Part shown: positions 14,414 to 27,600 of the stretch, one piece after another
Layout of the letters: each line of letters begins with the position of its first letter
How positions within the stretch are numbered: the first letter of the stretch is position 1
Assembly: GCF_901709675.1 (NCBI RefSeq)
Contig: NC_051087.1
Span: forward strand, 10,256,884 to 10,320,883
Length of the DNA: 64,000 nt
From: Syngnathus acus
Taxonomy: Eukaryota; Chordata; Actinopteri; Syngnathiformes; Syngnathidae
Direction: 5' to 3'
The notes under the pieces: model-generated
Databases searched by the model: none
The model's input: only the letters and a program-made list of their open reading frames with translations
Told to the model about the DNA's origin: nothing
Position numbers and translations under genes: made by a program

Positions 14414-15050
14414 TTTTGCCGGATTTATTCTCTATCGCTCCGTCTAACCGTGAAACTGCACGCTGCTTCCGGTTCCGTACCAGCTGACTCACTGACAATC
14501 TACTCAAAGGTTGTAACAGCAGCGCCTTCTGCTGGCGTGGAGGCCATAAAGGTCATCTTCCAACCTGAACAGGGCAGCGGACCATGCGAATATATGTATT
14601 TTAAAGGTTTATTTTCCCTTTAGAGTCACAGCACCCCGTAGTGTAAAAATAACAAGATTTTGAAACACTACATAAAAAAGAAAAAAATAACATTATACAA
14701 TATACGAACAGCTTTGCACTGTGTTGTAAATGTATCGGTTTTTGCATAACTACAATGCAAAAATAATGTTATAATCCAGTACTTAGCCTTAATCCATATA
14801 AAGTGCACAATACAGTACAAAGAGGAGGTTAATAAAGAACTGGTGTTTGTAGTGAAGTCCTTCTCAGAAGGAAAAGATAAAAGTAAAATGGAAAAAAAAC
14901 CACAACAAATTATTTTTTTGCTCATACACAGTAAAAATAAAAGTTCATAAAAGTATATTATATTAAAACAAACAGTTTGATTCCATCCAAATGTTGTTTG
15001 CTTGTCCAGTGTAGTGTTGGTTTGTTATTCCCTAACTCCTAAATCTTGTT
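14414..15050 (-). promoter_or_regulatory. Short nomo-tmc7 intergenic: tmc7 3' UTR followed by nomo promoter
   Basis: Both genes lie on the minus strand, so this 637-bp gap must hold the whole tmc7 3' UTR and the nomo promoter with its 5' UTR. A minus-strand AATAAA (TTTATT on plus, 14608-14613) is the best tmc7 cleavage signal. That leaves roughly 200 bp between it and the nomo start codon. I saw no TATA box. The promoter assignment is inferred from position only. Confidence 0.5.
14608..14613 (-). terminator. Candidate poly(A) signal of tmc7
   Basis: AATAAA on the minus strand, 438 bp past the tmc7 stop. It is placed so that cleavage would fall about 150-170 bp upstream of the nomo start codon. 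No transcript evidence is available. Confidence 0.5.
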
Positions 15051-18000
15051 TCACACATTTGTGAAACTGTCTGGAGGAGAATGTGCCAGGAACAGCCCTT
15101 CTGGAAAATTGTTGGAGAAGCTGGTATGGTAACTGGGACTGCTTCTGCTGGATCGCCGCTGACTTCTGGATCCCGGCGATGTGACAGCAGAGATTTTCTG
15201 GGCCTGGCACAGTTTCTGGATCAGGAAATGCTTGTCTCGACCCTCCTGAATAGCCAACACACACACAAAGTGTACTCCAGTTAAGCCTTTGACAGTACAA
15301 CATGGGAGCCGAATAAAAAGCTGCATCAAAAACCTGAAATCACAGAGATGATATTCAGCTCGGTTCTTGACTGTTAACCAGGTGTTACTTTAACAATATG
15401 TGCACAATAACTGTATTGTAATTTGCCGCACTGAATCACATGGTCACAGTATGTTTGTGGCTCTTCTCAGTATGGATTAGAATGCGTCAATATAGAAAAC
15501 AACAGCATTATTCAATGAATCTCTCGCTGAAAATGTCAGCCTCTCTGTCTGTAAAGTTGACCAAAGAGGGTGAAATTGCACCAAGACTGACAGCGTTTAA
15601 AAGATTCCAAATACCCACCATGACGAGCTGTTCCCGAAGTTGTTTGATCACCCTCTTGTGTGCTCCAGCTAGTGCGATCACGTAAAACATGGCCAAACTA
15701 CAGCACAGGAGAGAAGAGCTCAAATCATCACCATTATATAAATTCTGCCAATTTCGTATCAATAATCTTCAAGTCTCACATACCATGTAACAACAAAGGA
15801 GGACACAGCAAAAGCCTCGGATGAGATAGTGAAGAAGAGAGTTTGGACTCCACTGGGGAGCTGGGATATGGCAGTTGGCAGAACCTCCCAGGAGGTGGTG
15901 TAATTCACAAATGGGCCACATGCCTGGGAACAGTTTATTCTGCATAGAGAGTGGTTGGACGGATGAATATGTTCACAAAATGTAAGAAACAATCTTTATG
16001 GCATTCACACTGTTTAAATATTTTTTTTAAATATTGTGTTTGTATATATTGCAGAATTCAACTATTTGTACAATACATTGTTTTTCTTTTTTACCAATCG
16101 AGTGACATTTCTGGGACAATCAAGGCACGAAAACAGATAGGAGACAAAAAATGCAAACATAACATTACTTACTGTGCTACACTAACAATAACAGGCACGC
16201 AAGCCAAACTCAAGCCAATCAGTAGCACACCCAGGAAGAAAAAGTTGGAACTTGAAGCTCTGAATGGACGTGTGGCCGGACGGCAGTTTTTAATAAGTGA
16301 CACCTGATAAACAATGAAAAATAATTATCACTCACTGAAAACAGAACTTCTAATCTGGTTTATGTTGGGGAAAAATGGTGCTGCAATAAATTACCTTTTT
16401 GATGTAAAAGATAAAAAAGTACTTTATGGTGCAGATGGCAGGAAGCATTGGGGAGTAGAATGCACCGATCCAGCAGATTGTCTGGCCGTAGACAATCTCA
16501 AGAACATTCTGAGGGATAGCAAACTCCTGCTGACCCCACCACTTAGCAAGGCCACAGTGGCAGTACTTGACTATAAGCCTGCTCAAAGGAAGGAAAGAAC
16601 ATTGGGAGGCTTTAAAAGCAGACCATATATGATAAAGAAATGCAGAACATACTGGAATTAATAGAGAAGAACCCAAATTGAGGCAATGTGAATGATTCTG
16701 ATTTGGACTTACTTTCGAGGAAACTCCACAAAGATGGTAACTGCCACAATGATAATAAAATCAAAGATGGTGAGTTTGTACATTTCCTGGCCAATACGTG
16801 TCTCCCAACACTGTAGGAGGACATCATATTACATTTTTGATAATTGCATCCCGTTCACATTTGCTACACGTCAAAGTTTGGAAATGACTTACTGAATAGA
16901 GCAAATGGTTGTAGCCGCATTCGCATGGCTCTTCTTTACATTTAGTGATCTGAGACCAGAGTGAGAAGAGCAAAACTCCAATGCTGGTCAGTCGCATGAA
17001 TACACATCTGGGTATTTTAAAAAGAAAGAAAATGAAGAAATGAAACCACATGTGTCACAGGCATGTCACTATTTCACACTTTGATAAGCATCTGCAGCAA
17101 AACCAACTGAAAAATAACAATAGTCATATCTTAGATAACTGTGGAGTTACCAGTTTTCTGAAGCTGAATGACTTTTGCTGCTTAACTCATATTCCACAAA
17201 CGCAATATTAATCACAATGCCGTGTTTAGACTAATGGGGGCGCATATCACAGATTATTGTAGAGAACATTTTGTGGTTGGCTTCCCTTTTAAGTATCACT
17301 ATCACTGACACATACATTTTATTGTAATGACATGACATTGAATGCACCTTATGAGAGTAAACCGAATCTCGAAAGCAGGCGAATAGTCCTCAAAGTTGAT
17401 GATGACTGAGAAGACGAGGGGAGTGATGAAGTTGGCTAAAGTGATAACAATTGATGGCAGATACTCATGGATGAGATCCACAACGAAATTTCCCTGCAAA
17501 ACAAGAAAACGTACTCAGAATGGCTTGATACGCAAACAGTTTTTAGGTTTATGCATTTACCTTGACCTCGTTCGTCTGTGCTTCTTGGGAGAAAATGGTG
17601 GCAACGTAAATGCAGTAGAAGCAACCAGCTAATACAGCAATGACAAACAGGTTGAGGATGAAGCGTATGAGATAAATGCGACATTTCTCTTTGCGGGTCC
17701 GATCTGCTATTTTCTGTTTGATCCTTTCTTCCTCCAAATCAGTCTAAAAGGTAAAACAAAAATGGGAGTATAGGTTCAGAACATAATTCAGGATTGCCGT
17801 TTCAACAAAAGAAACTGTCTTGGAAAATTCACATACGGTAACTACTAAATAAATATTACCCTAAGTTCATAAAGCAAACTGCTTCTTTTGAGCTTTGCTG
17901 CATTGCCATTGGTGATGCAGAAGTCCCAACCAGCAAATATCTTGTTGCAAAAACTCTGGAATCGGTCTTCATCCTGAATCAGGTTACGTTTGAAACCAGT

Positions 18001-19965
18001 GGCAGACCTGTGAAAAGAAGGCCTCTGTTGTCAGCAACACCCAAAGCATTTCAAAATAACACTTTAAAGACCTTTTCGGTCGGCACCTTTTAACAATCCA
18101 GATGAGACTGAGGAAGAGGTAGGCAACAGTGACCAGCAGGTAGGCGAGAGGCAAATTATAGGTGGTCCTGGGGAAGTGGATTTTGTCCACTTTGTAGTAG
18201 CCATAAAACAAATAGGTCTGCTCAAGAAAGCCCTACAGAAAACACACACAAGTTGAGAGAAGAACCGGCCATACAGTGTTATTGTTTGCTGAAGATGGAA
18301 ATACTTACTCCGCCAGACAAGAGATCTGTGATGTGTTCGTGAAAAATGACAAGACCTCGGCGAGAACTGCTTGGATAAACACTGCAAATACTACCTGTTG
18401 TCAACCAAGGGCAAAAAAACACATGCTTACTAATTTTGACGGAGACAAAGTGATGAATGTGCTCACAAAGAACCGTTTTCTGACCATCATCCAGGTTGTA
18501 GGTGATGTTCCCTGAGGCGTGAGGAGCAATGATGATGGGTAACAAGACGAAGCTGAACATGAGGGTGAAGATGATCAGGTTGAGCATGACAAGGAAGCGT
18601 AGGAAGGAAAAGTAGGAAAGAATGCCCGTGCCAAACATTCCTAGACAAACGAGAAAGAAAAACGACAATTGTTATAGACAATCATAATATAGTATCTCAC
18701 CAGGCATATTTTCTTTTCAGATTTTTGGATATGACATCACATTGCAACATCTCCCTCACCCTCTATCAGGTGGATGTCGCCCCTCCAGAGCTGCAGGGCG
18801 GTCAGCAACTCGTGGACACCATCGAGCAGCCTGCGGAGATACCTGTGGGTGCTTTGCCTCCACTGTGTCCAGCTACTGAGTTCTGCATCCTCTTGTAGGC
18901 GTAACGCTCTGACACCAAGCACAGTCACTACATTATAATGTGTGCTGGGATATTTATTTTCATTGTATAACTACAGGAGTAAGGAATAACGGTTCATACT
19001 TATCTCTGCGTTTCTCAGCCATGGTCTGCGCAAGCTCTCTGGTTGGTTTCTGCTCCAGTTGGTTCTTATGTTTCTCATCGTGTCTATTCAAAAAACTCAG
19101 CGTCCATTTCCCACTACCGTGGGAGCCAGTACGACCTCGAGAGCTGCTCCTTCTCTTGGTGCCCGTATGGGATGCCTTCCTGCGGTACAGCAAGGACTGG
19201 TAGCTGGGGAGCTGGTCGAGCAGGGGGTTACTGGTGACTTTTCCACTTCGATCGGTGTAAAAGACTGCAAAAGGGTGAAAGATAAAAACGAGGATGTGAA
19301 TGACGTGCTGACACTTGATTAGATAAAATCTTCTTAACACAACATTATTTTTGGAGCACTTGAAAAGTATAAAAATCAAACATTAAATACAGTCATAAAA
19401 TATGCAGCCTTCCATCCATTTCTTGACTGCTTATATAAAAATATAACAATCATTATTCTAATGTGATCATGGTTTTTAATATGAATGTTAAATCCTTAAA
19501 GCTAAAGATGGCTGAATATCTATAACTATATAAGAAGCCCTTCCAAAAGGGGAAAAACCGGCACAGTAGATAGTAATATTTAAAATATTTAAAACTTCAA
19601 TGCTTCAGCGATGTCGACCAAGTATTTAAAATACATTAATTCTATATTTTAATGAAATGAAGTCTTTGTGTTCGAGTAACAGAACTTCTTAAACAATTGC
19701 AAGAAGCAAACACAAATAAGCGAACAAAAAATTCCTACTTTTTCCCCACTAGGCAACTCGTAAACCTGGAAAAAAAATGTTAACTGCATCTATTCGTGTG
19801 TTTTTTCGTGTGTACTCGAAAAATTAATGCGTGTTTCTTTTTCGAGACGAATTTATCAGTTCAACTCTACACACGGCGTTAGCTGGTTATAATAGAGTGA
19901 AGATGGCGACAGATATAGGCAGACACACATAATGCGAAAATAGTTTTACCTGAATCAGCATCCAT
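15051..19965 (-). CDS. tmc7: Transmembrane channel-like protein 7 (complete, 16 coding exons)
   Basis: TMC-family multi-pass membrane protein (anoctamin/TMC fold, about ten membrane helices); the family includes the hair-cell mechanotransduction subunits TMC1 and TMC2, while the role of TMC7 is less clear. Coding exons, 5' to 3': 19965-19950, 19264-19000, 18908-18760, 18640-18485, 18394-18309, 18232-18087, 18007-17860, 17743-17561, 17493-17348, 17007-16893, 16810-16713, 16578-16395, 16303-16173, 15939-15784, 15697-15619, 15245-15051. Phases agree; total 2253 nt, 750 aa (human TMC7 is about 723). Diagnostic segments include [44 protein letters not shown]-like, the TMC signature [18 protein letters not shown] (from about residue 471), [17 protein letters not shown] and [18 protein letters not shown]. 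The block from GMFGTG to REQL matches TMC7 better than other TMC paralogues. The first coding exon is only 16 nt (MDADS), so the start is less certain than the rest. The intron at 18395-18484 is exactly 90 nt and stop-free (see findings). Confidence 0.94.
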
Positions 19966-21677
19966 CGCGCTCTTTTCAGGTGTAGAAAAGCGAAAAATTA
20001 TTGAACAGTATTATTTTGGACAACTACACAACTGTTTGTTTCAACTGCTGTTCGTAGTTGACGCTTCAGTGGTCAGGTTGAAAACATTTGCATTGGGGCT
20101 GGAAGCGACAACTTCCTGAACTCTCCAACACTCCCGTAAATGTTTATTTTGTGGATATTTCATTTTTATTTACAATTTTTTTTTTTTTCAACACGACTAT
20201 CCATCAGATTAAGAATAGATGGCGATAGCGGTATAAAAAAGAAATGACAAAAAAATAAACGGAGCTTTGGTCAAAACTTTGTGCACTACATTTCCCACAA
20301 TTCAGTGGAAAGAAATTGCGCAAAAGGTTACGTTCATTGAAAACAAGCCAGGTCCATGCAGTTATTGCGAACTCTGATTGGAACTTTCAGACATCATTTT
20401 ACCAATTTATTACCTTTCTTCGTACATCTTATTTTTTGGGGGATAGTAGTCATAACTATCCGTGTAATAGAGCTGACGTTACACAACAACTCTTGTTTGG
20501 GATCTCAATTGTGCAAATCTACGTTGTACCTGCATTGTAGCCAATTTTAGGATGATTTTCAAATGAAAAAAAAATACTAACATCACATTTCACAGAAGTG
20601 GTTGACAGTGTGGTACACGTCACCTCTGATATTCAAATCAAATTGTTGATTCAAATTTGGTCCCAATAAATTACAGCAGCTATTGCCATTTTACAATATT
20701 TTTTTTATTATTTGTGCACGTGTAAGAGCAGCATTATGTACAATTAACTGGGACACCTGCCACAAGGTCATAATAAGGATGTTAAAATAAATTATACCTT
20801 TGGAATTCATTATTTGTTCACAATAGACATTGTTCACCTGAGACCCACCTGGTCTCTTCCCAGGCAGTGGACTTTTACCTTTATGACCACCACACACTTC
20901 CTGGTTACTCACCTTTTGTGATGGTTATCAACTTGTCACGGGAGTCTCAAGTCACTTTTGTCTTTTAGTCCGATTAGTATGGAATCCTAGCTCTTTTGTT
21001 TAGGTTTTTTTCCCCAATCAGGCTTCACCTCTAACGGATTTATTTACATTTTCAAACAACAAGTAAGCCGGTCTTATAAATAGTTATGCAGTGTATGTAT
21101 GCATGTCTGAGCCTTATCCTGCTAATTATGACTTAAGTATACTACATTGTTGTTTTTAATTGAAAAAAAAGCTAATAATACAAAAACCTATAAATCAATA
21201 CTCTTTTGTATTAATGGCAGCTGGTGGATACACAGGTTTCAGCCATCTAATGGAAAAGCAAGTAATTACTTTGCCTTCCACTGTATGTACATCCCTAGCA
21301 TTTATAGATGAACAAAGATAAACTAGTAATTTGGAAATAATAACTTTGACACATATTAAGGGAAATTAGATCCTATAGCAATCCTGATTGTCTCTCACGG
21401 TAAACTAAGGTGCCTTATTGTGAACCTATTTTATAAATTATTGATGAGTCAATGGGGATGGGGCAGGCAGATTAAATGACATACTTCACTCGCAAAATGT
21501 GAGCGTCGCTTCAAACTTGCAACTTAACCTTCTATGGTCTCAGCCTAAAAAGCAAACAACCCATGAAACAATGTTTTAATCATATTATGAATGTTTGCTT
21601 TATATTTGAACAGGACTGGAAAATAATTTAATACATACTCTATCATTGGGTGGAAAGGATCAGCAATTAGACCCCTG
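19966..21677. promoter_or_regulatory. Divergent tmc7/tmc5 intergenic region
   Basis: The two TMC genes face away from each other across 1.7 kb, so both promoters should lie here, together with any noncoding 5' exons. I see no TATA or CpG-rich block and no gene. An in-frame TAA at 21624-21626 sits upstream of the tmc5 start. The regulatory role is inferred from gene orientation. Confidence 0.45.
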
Positions 21678-24600
21678 ATGTCAAATTACAGCAACGGAGG
21701 ACTTTTCAATCCTGCCTACCATGACAGCGAAACTTTGGAAATTGATAGGTATGTGGTATTATAAAATGCAGTATCACTCCATTGTCTCTGTCAACATTCA
21801 CTATTTTACTTAGGTTCGGCAATATTTGCGACGACAGCAACGTGATGATATGATATTTACACATGATACTGGGTGTGCTCAAAGGCTCTTTAAGGAGGTT
21901 GGAATTTACCCTTGCTCAATAAAATGCTTTTCTTTGAAAACTTGAAGCTCTCTGGGCTCTGGGAAATTGTCAACATGTCATACAGTATGTTTCTGAAAGT
22001 GGATTATTGTGCCGTACTTAACCTTTTAACCTGAATGCCGTTTTATCTAAGTGACCTGATTCCAGATAGTTATCACATCATGAACTTTAATTTCAATTGT
22101 CATCCTTGAACTGAACTATCTTCTGTACTAAGCTCAACCGCAACATTGTTCTTTTGCTTTCAACTATTTGTTTGTATTTTAGATGCTTGTATTTTAGAGG
22201 CTTGTTAGCTAAAGCCTTGTGAACTATATAGCACAACCTGTTGAATATAAACATATTCGGTGTCATATTCAGGTCCTCCAGAAGACCACAGAACACTAAC
22301 CCATATGTCCGGGAAGAACGGGACTGGTGGAAGGACAGAGAGGACTCAGAGATTGGTCAAAGCGGTGATGATGTAGTGAGAGTGCCCTGGGTGGGCTGGA
22401 GGGGAGCAGAAAGTATTCCTATGGAACTCCAGTCAAGACGCCCACAAAGATCTGTATTCCAGCATGACTTCAGTAAGTGAGGCTATAGAGTGCCAACAAC
22501 ACACAATATTATATTGTATAATTGTATCTAATGTTATACCAACTCACTTATTGTAATGCAGACCGCAGTCCATTCCAAATCGAGCATGACTATGATCACT
22601 CGCCACCTATCCGACCTCCGTCTGCATCATCAGGTAAAGATTAAGCCAAATTAAGCCAACAACCATCCATTTATTTTCTGAACTGCTTCTCCTCACGAGT
22701 AATTCTCTCAGAAGACACAGACACACACACACAAACACACTATAGGTAAGTAATTAAACTATTTATTATATGATGCTTTTCACTGATCAAGGTGACAAAT
22801 ACTTCACAGGATAAGAATAATAAAAATAATTATAAAATGACACACATATACAAAAAAGACAATAAAGTGCAAGCTAAAAATGTCTTGTGCCATGCATAAA
22901 TTGACAAACATACCTGTGGAAGCTGGAGAAGTCAGGTTAAGGATTTAGTATATCACTTTGAATGCCATGTGATGAATGTAACAAAACAAAAAATGGCGTG
23001 TGAAAGTAGTTTTAGTCTAGCAATAATGCAACATTCCATTCCATTATTCATTTTTATCGACAGGCATTGTAGTACTTTTTAAAATTTTGCTTCCAGGCAC
23101 AATGACTATGAGATGGAGGGGAGTCGGATTAAGGATGAACATGTTTTCGAGCCAGGATCCTGCTCATCTGGCATTCACAGAGGAGGCCATCAAGACTGAG
23201 TTGGAAAATGGTAAGACTCAGGGGTATTTAGATGTTGAACTTATCCCCTTGGAGTGATCAGTGACATACCTCATACTATTCTTTTAAAATGGTAACTTCA
23301 TGATTTACAAAAACTTGTGTCATAGAGGAGAAGAGTTTGGTCAAAGAACTTGTTGACTTGTCAACACGAGACAGAATCAAGGCCATACGAGACCTTCCGA
23401 TGAGCTTTGAGGAGAAAAAACATATAAGGTGACTAACAGGCTCATATTCACCATGTACAATTCAATACATTGTACTTCACCGGGTTGCCTTGTAACCCAA
23501 GATCTAAACAGAAAACTAATCAGCCTGCTGATAACAGAGTCATGCAAAATAATGTTTTGATTGACCTTCGCAGGAGTGAAGTGCTGGCATTTGAATCTAA
23601 GTCTCGTCGGTTCACTTGTTGTGCAGACTGCTCGGAGAGAGCAGCACTGGTGAGATTGTAATTCTGGATTGCATCGACCCCTTATCATCTTGAAGTCTGC
23701 CTTATGATTATTTGCAGCGCCTTTTGTGTGACATACTTTATGTTCTTGCAGTTTTTTCGCAGGTGCGGCTATAGTATCAGGTCAGCCAGGCAGACCTTGG
23801 AACTGTGGCAAGGCATCATGAAAGAGATAGGGGGCAGGTTCGGCACCAGTGTGCTCACCTACTTTCTATTTCTCAAGTGGTTGCTCATATTCAACATATT
23901 CTCCTTCCTGGTTAACTTTGGCTTCATCACCATCCCGCTACTGGTTTATGATCTCTCCCCCAACTTCCCTCCAAATGTCAGCTTCAGAGGACTGGAGATT
24001 CTAACTGGAGCTGTAAGTGTCGGCTCATATTCAGTCAGAGCACCATCGTGTTTGTCACACAATGGGAGCAACTTTATTTCAAACCAGATTATAATGTATT
24101 GTTCATTAACACTGATTTTAATCATCAACTACCGTATTTTCCGGACTATAAGGCGCACCAAATTTTCTCAAAAGCCGACTGCGCCTTATAGTCCGGAAAA
24201 TACGGTAACTAAAATGTGATTCATATTGAAATAACTTGCATTGCAATCATGTAAGGACTGTTCATGTGTTTGAACTCCATCAGGGTTACTTCAATACCAC
24301 TCTCATGTACTACGGTGGGTACAGCAATGAAACTTTTGTGGAGCTGGTAGAATACAACATCCAACTAGCCTACTTTTTCACAATTGCCATTTACATGGTG
24401 TTGTGCGGCATTGCGCTAATCACAAGGTGAGTCTAGTTTGCATAGCTTATTTCAAATATTTGAGTGTTAACAGAACATACATACCTCATAAATGTTTCTT
24501 TTTTTTCTCCGACAGTATGGCAAACTCTTTCAAAACAAATTACATACTTGCGGATCAAGTTTCCAACAGTGCATGGCAGCTTTTGTGCAGCTGGGATTTT

Positions 24601-27600
24601 AACATCACCAATGAGAAAGCGGTGAGACAGCGCAAGAACAACCTAAGAGTACAGCTGAAGGTGAATGCGGCTTCATAAACAGTCTCAATATGAGAACATA
24701 CATGGTGTATTTACCATACAAATGAACCAACTGGGATGTTTCTTGAATCAATCTGGGAAATTTGATCAATCGACCCAACCATCTGTCCTTATGTCCATCT
24801 GCCTGTCCGTCCATCCATCCATCCATCCATCCAGACATCCATCCTTCATATACTACACATTCACATCCAGTATGTAATACAATATATTCAGTTAATGTAA
24901 TAAAATGCGGATTACCAGACAGAAATTTCCAGGGGAAAAAAGAAATTATAAAACGTGCTAACAAAACATCCTGAGAACAACACCGATAATTAAACCCATC
25001 TATGAACTCATGGGTGTTACTGTTAAGTAGTCTGACAAAACAAGGATAAAAATTGTCTGGCTGGATGTCATTGGGATATGCACAATTTAGGCCTTTGGAA
25101 GTAGGAAGTCAAAATGTAAGCCTTATTGTGGGACTCCTTTCAATTAATTCCTTAATTCCTTCTTCTTGCTGCGTGTGGTGTTGATGTCTAATACTTGTGA
25201 TCGTGATGATGTCATCATTTTTTAAAGTGTTGCTGTCTTTCATGATTTTGTGGTCCTGTGTTATAATGGTGCCAACTGACATTCTCTTTATTTAAAATTT
25301 ACCTTCTTACTTTTGCTACTTAATCGAATCAGTCCATGTCTCAATGTCTTTTGGCCTCATGTTCACCTCTCGTATCCTTCCAGGAGTCATTGTCAGAGAA
25401 GGCCCAAAGAGATCGGTTAACCCTCAATGAAAAGCTCAAGCACATTGGGATTCATCTTGGCTCGTGGCTTCTCTCCACCGGTCTGGCTGTTGGCTGTGCC
25501 GCCAGTATCTATTTTCTCTGCCAGTATGAAGAGCAGGTACTCAAGTCAAATGATAGGATGACTAAAACTAAAATAGCACTCCGTAAAGTGTGGTTAAAGG
25601 AAGGTGACATTTTTTTTCTGTCCATTTGTTAATCAGGAGGTTGCACATTGGTTCCTGGCAAATAAAATGAAAATAAGAATAAATTAAAAATAATGCAAAG
25701 GATTTCTGTTAATGACATATTGTTAGACAACGACTACTTATGTGCTTTTGCAGAACATGACAGATGCTGCAAACTGGTCGCTGCTTCAAGAGGCAGAAAC
25801 TCTCCTTGTCCCCTTTGTGGTCTCCTTGATGAACCTGATCGTCCCACTTTTCTACTCTTTCTTCAATAAGTTTGAGCAATATTCCAGTCAACGCAGACAG
25901 ATCTACAGTCTGTTGCTCAGGTTTGAGAGGAGCCTTTCTGTTTTTTTGTTGATGTTTGCAAATTAGAATAATTGTCATCTTACCTTGTATTGTTATATTG
26001 ATCCATCCGTTTGGGTATCTTTTTTTTACACCAGTGAAATTGAACTCAGCTTTCCCAAAAATGTGATTAGCCACAGTTAATTGATGTTTTCAAAAGGAAG
26101 CCAAGTACTTTTTCCACTTAGGGATCATGCTAATACATTATACGCTGTTTATCTTAAACATTAATGTGAGAATCTAGGCAAAATAAGAATTGAGAAAAGG
26201 GTAGGGTAGATTTTCACGGCTCTAGAATCAAGGCATGATATGTTTTGACATGTCCTCTTCTGATTTCTGTACACATATGCAATTGTCTTTGTTCTTCCAG
26301 GAATGTTTTACTCAAGATGTTTATTCTGGGTGTTTTATGCTACTACTGGATGAATGTGGTGGCTCAGAAGTTTTCGGTATGTTGAGCAAAAAACTTTTAA
26401 GCATTAATTGCACATCTTCTCTTAACTTTGTGATGATTTTCCCACAGTGTTGGGAGTCCATGGTCGGACAGGCATTGTACCGCTTGGTCATCTTTGACTT
26501 TTTCTTCCTAATGTTGGGATCCTTCTTTGGAGAGTTTCTCAGCAAGTTAGTAATACAGTCTTAGAAATATTTCAATTTCACCTCAGATGAAACTTTTGTT
26601 TAGTTCTGTGATCTGTTGCAGTTTCTTAGGAAGAAAATTCCTACCACGTCTTGGAGTTCCAGAGTTTGACGTTGCCAGAAATGTCCTTGAACTCATCTAT
26701 GCACAGACTCTAGTCTGGTAAAACACTTGATTGGAATTAATTCATAGCTTAAAACAATAATGCAGCATTTTCTTTTATTAAGATCTTCATATTAAGATTT
26801 ATAAAGAGCCCATTATTGCTGTTCTTCACCTTGCAGGATCGGAATCTACTTCTCGCCACTGTTGCCTGCCATTCAGATTGTCAAGTTTTTCATCTTATTT
26901 TTTATAAAAAAGGTAAATATATATACAGTCATATTTTTCTAGATGGTGTTTCTTTCCTTTGTCTCATCTTATTGCATTTGCAAAGCGTCTTCTCTATGAG
27001 CAAAAAACCATTTTGTTGTGAGGTCATCTAATAGCGCACTATAAATGAACTCAGTAATTGGACCCTGGTTGACTGCGGCATTGCTGAATCTTTTATGCAC
27101 ATTGTGAATGGCCTTTGAGATGACGCTATTCAAACCTCTGAATATGAAGGTCCCTCATGTTTTCCATTACAGCGTGAAAATGAAATTGATGGTATTATGA
27201 TATGTACAATATTCAGCATGTGTTTGTCCCCAGGTCAGCCTGACTCACAACTGTCAGCCTCCACGGCGGACAGGCAGGGCAGCTCAGATGCAAACCATCT
27301 TCATTGCTCTCCTCTTCTTCCCCTTCTTTGTGGGGGCCCTGTCAATGGTTGGATACACTGCATGGCGGTATGGTCCATTTACAGCAGACCCTTAAAATAC
27401 TTAAAAATGGCGATCCCAATGGAAATTTAGTCCACTTTTTTGACAAGCGAAAATGATTTTTTCTAAAATCACTTCCTTTCATCTCATTTTCTGTGTAGAC
27501 TGACTCCGTCTCAGCAGTGTGGTCCTTTTCGAGGTCTAAATAACACCTTTAGTGTGGTTGGAATCTGGATTGATGGTATGGAAGACATCCCTGGTTCTCA

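Noticed and set aside
18395-18430. Alternative 36-nt intron between tmc7 exons 4 and 5
   Set aside because: It keeps the frame but is too short for efficient vertebrate splicing. The 90-nt intron gives a loop length closer to human TMC7, so it was preferred.
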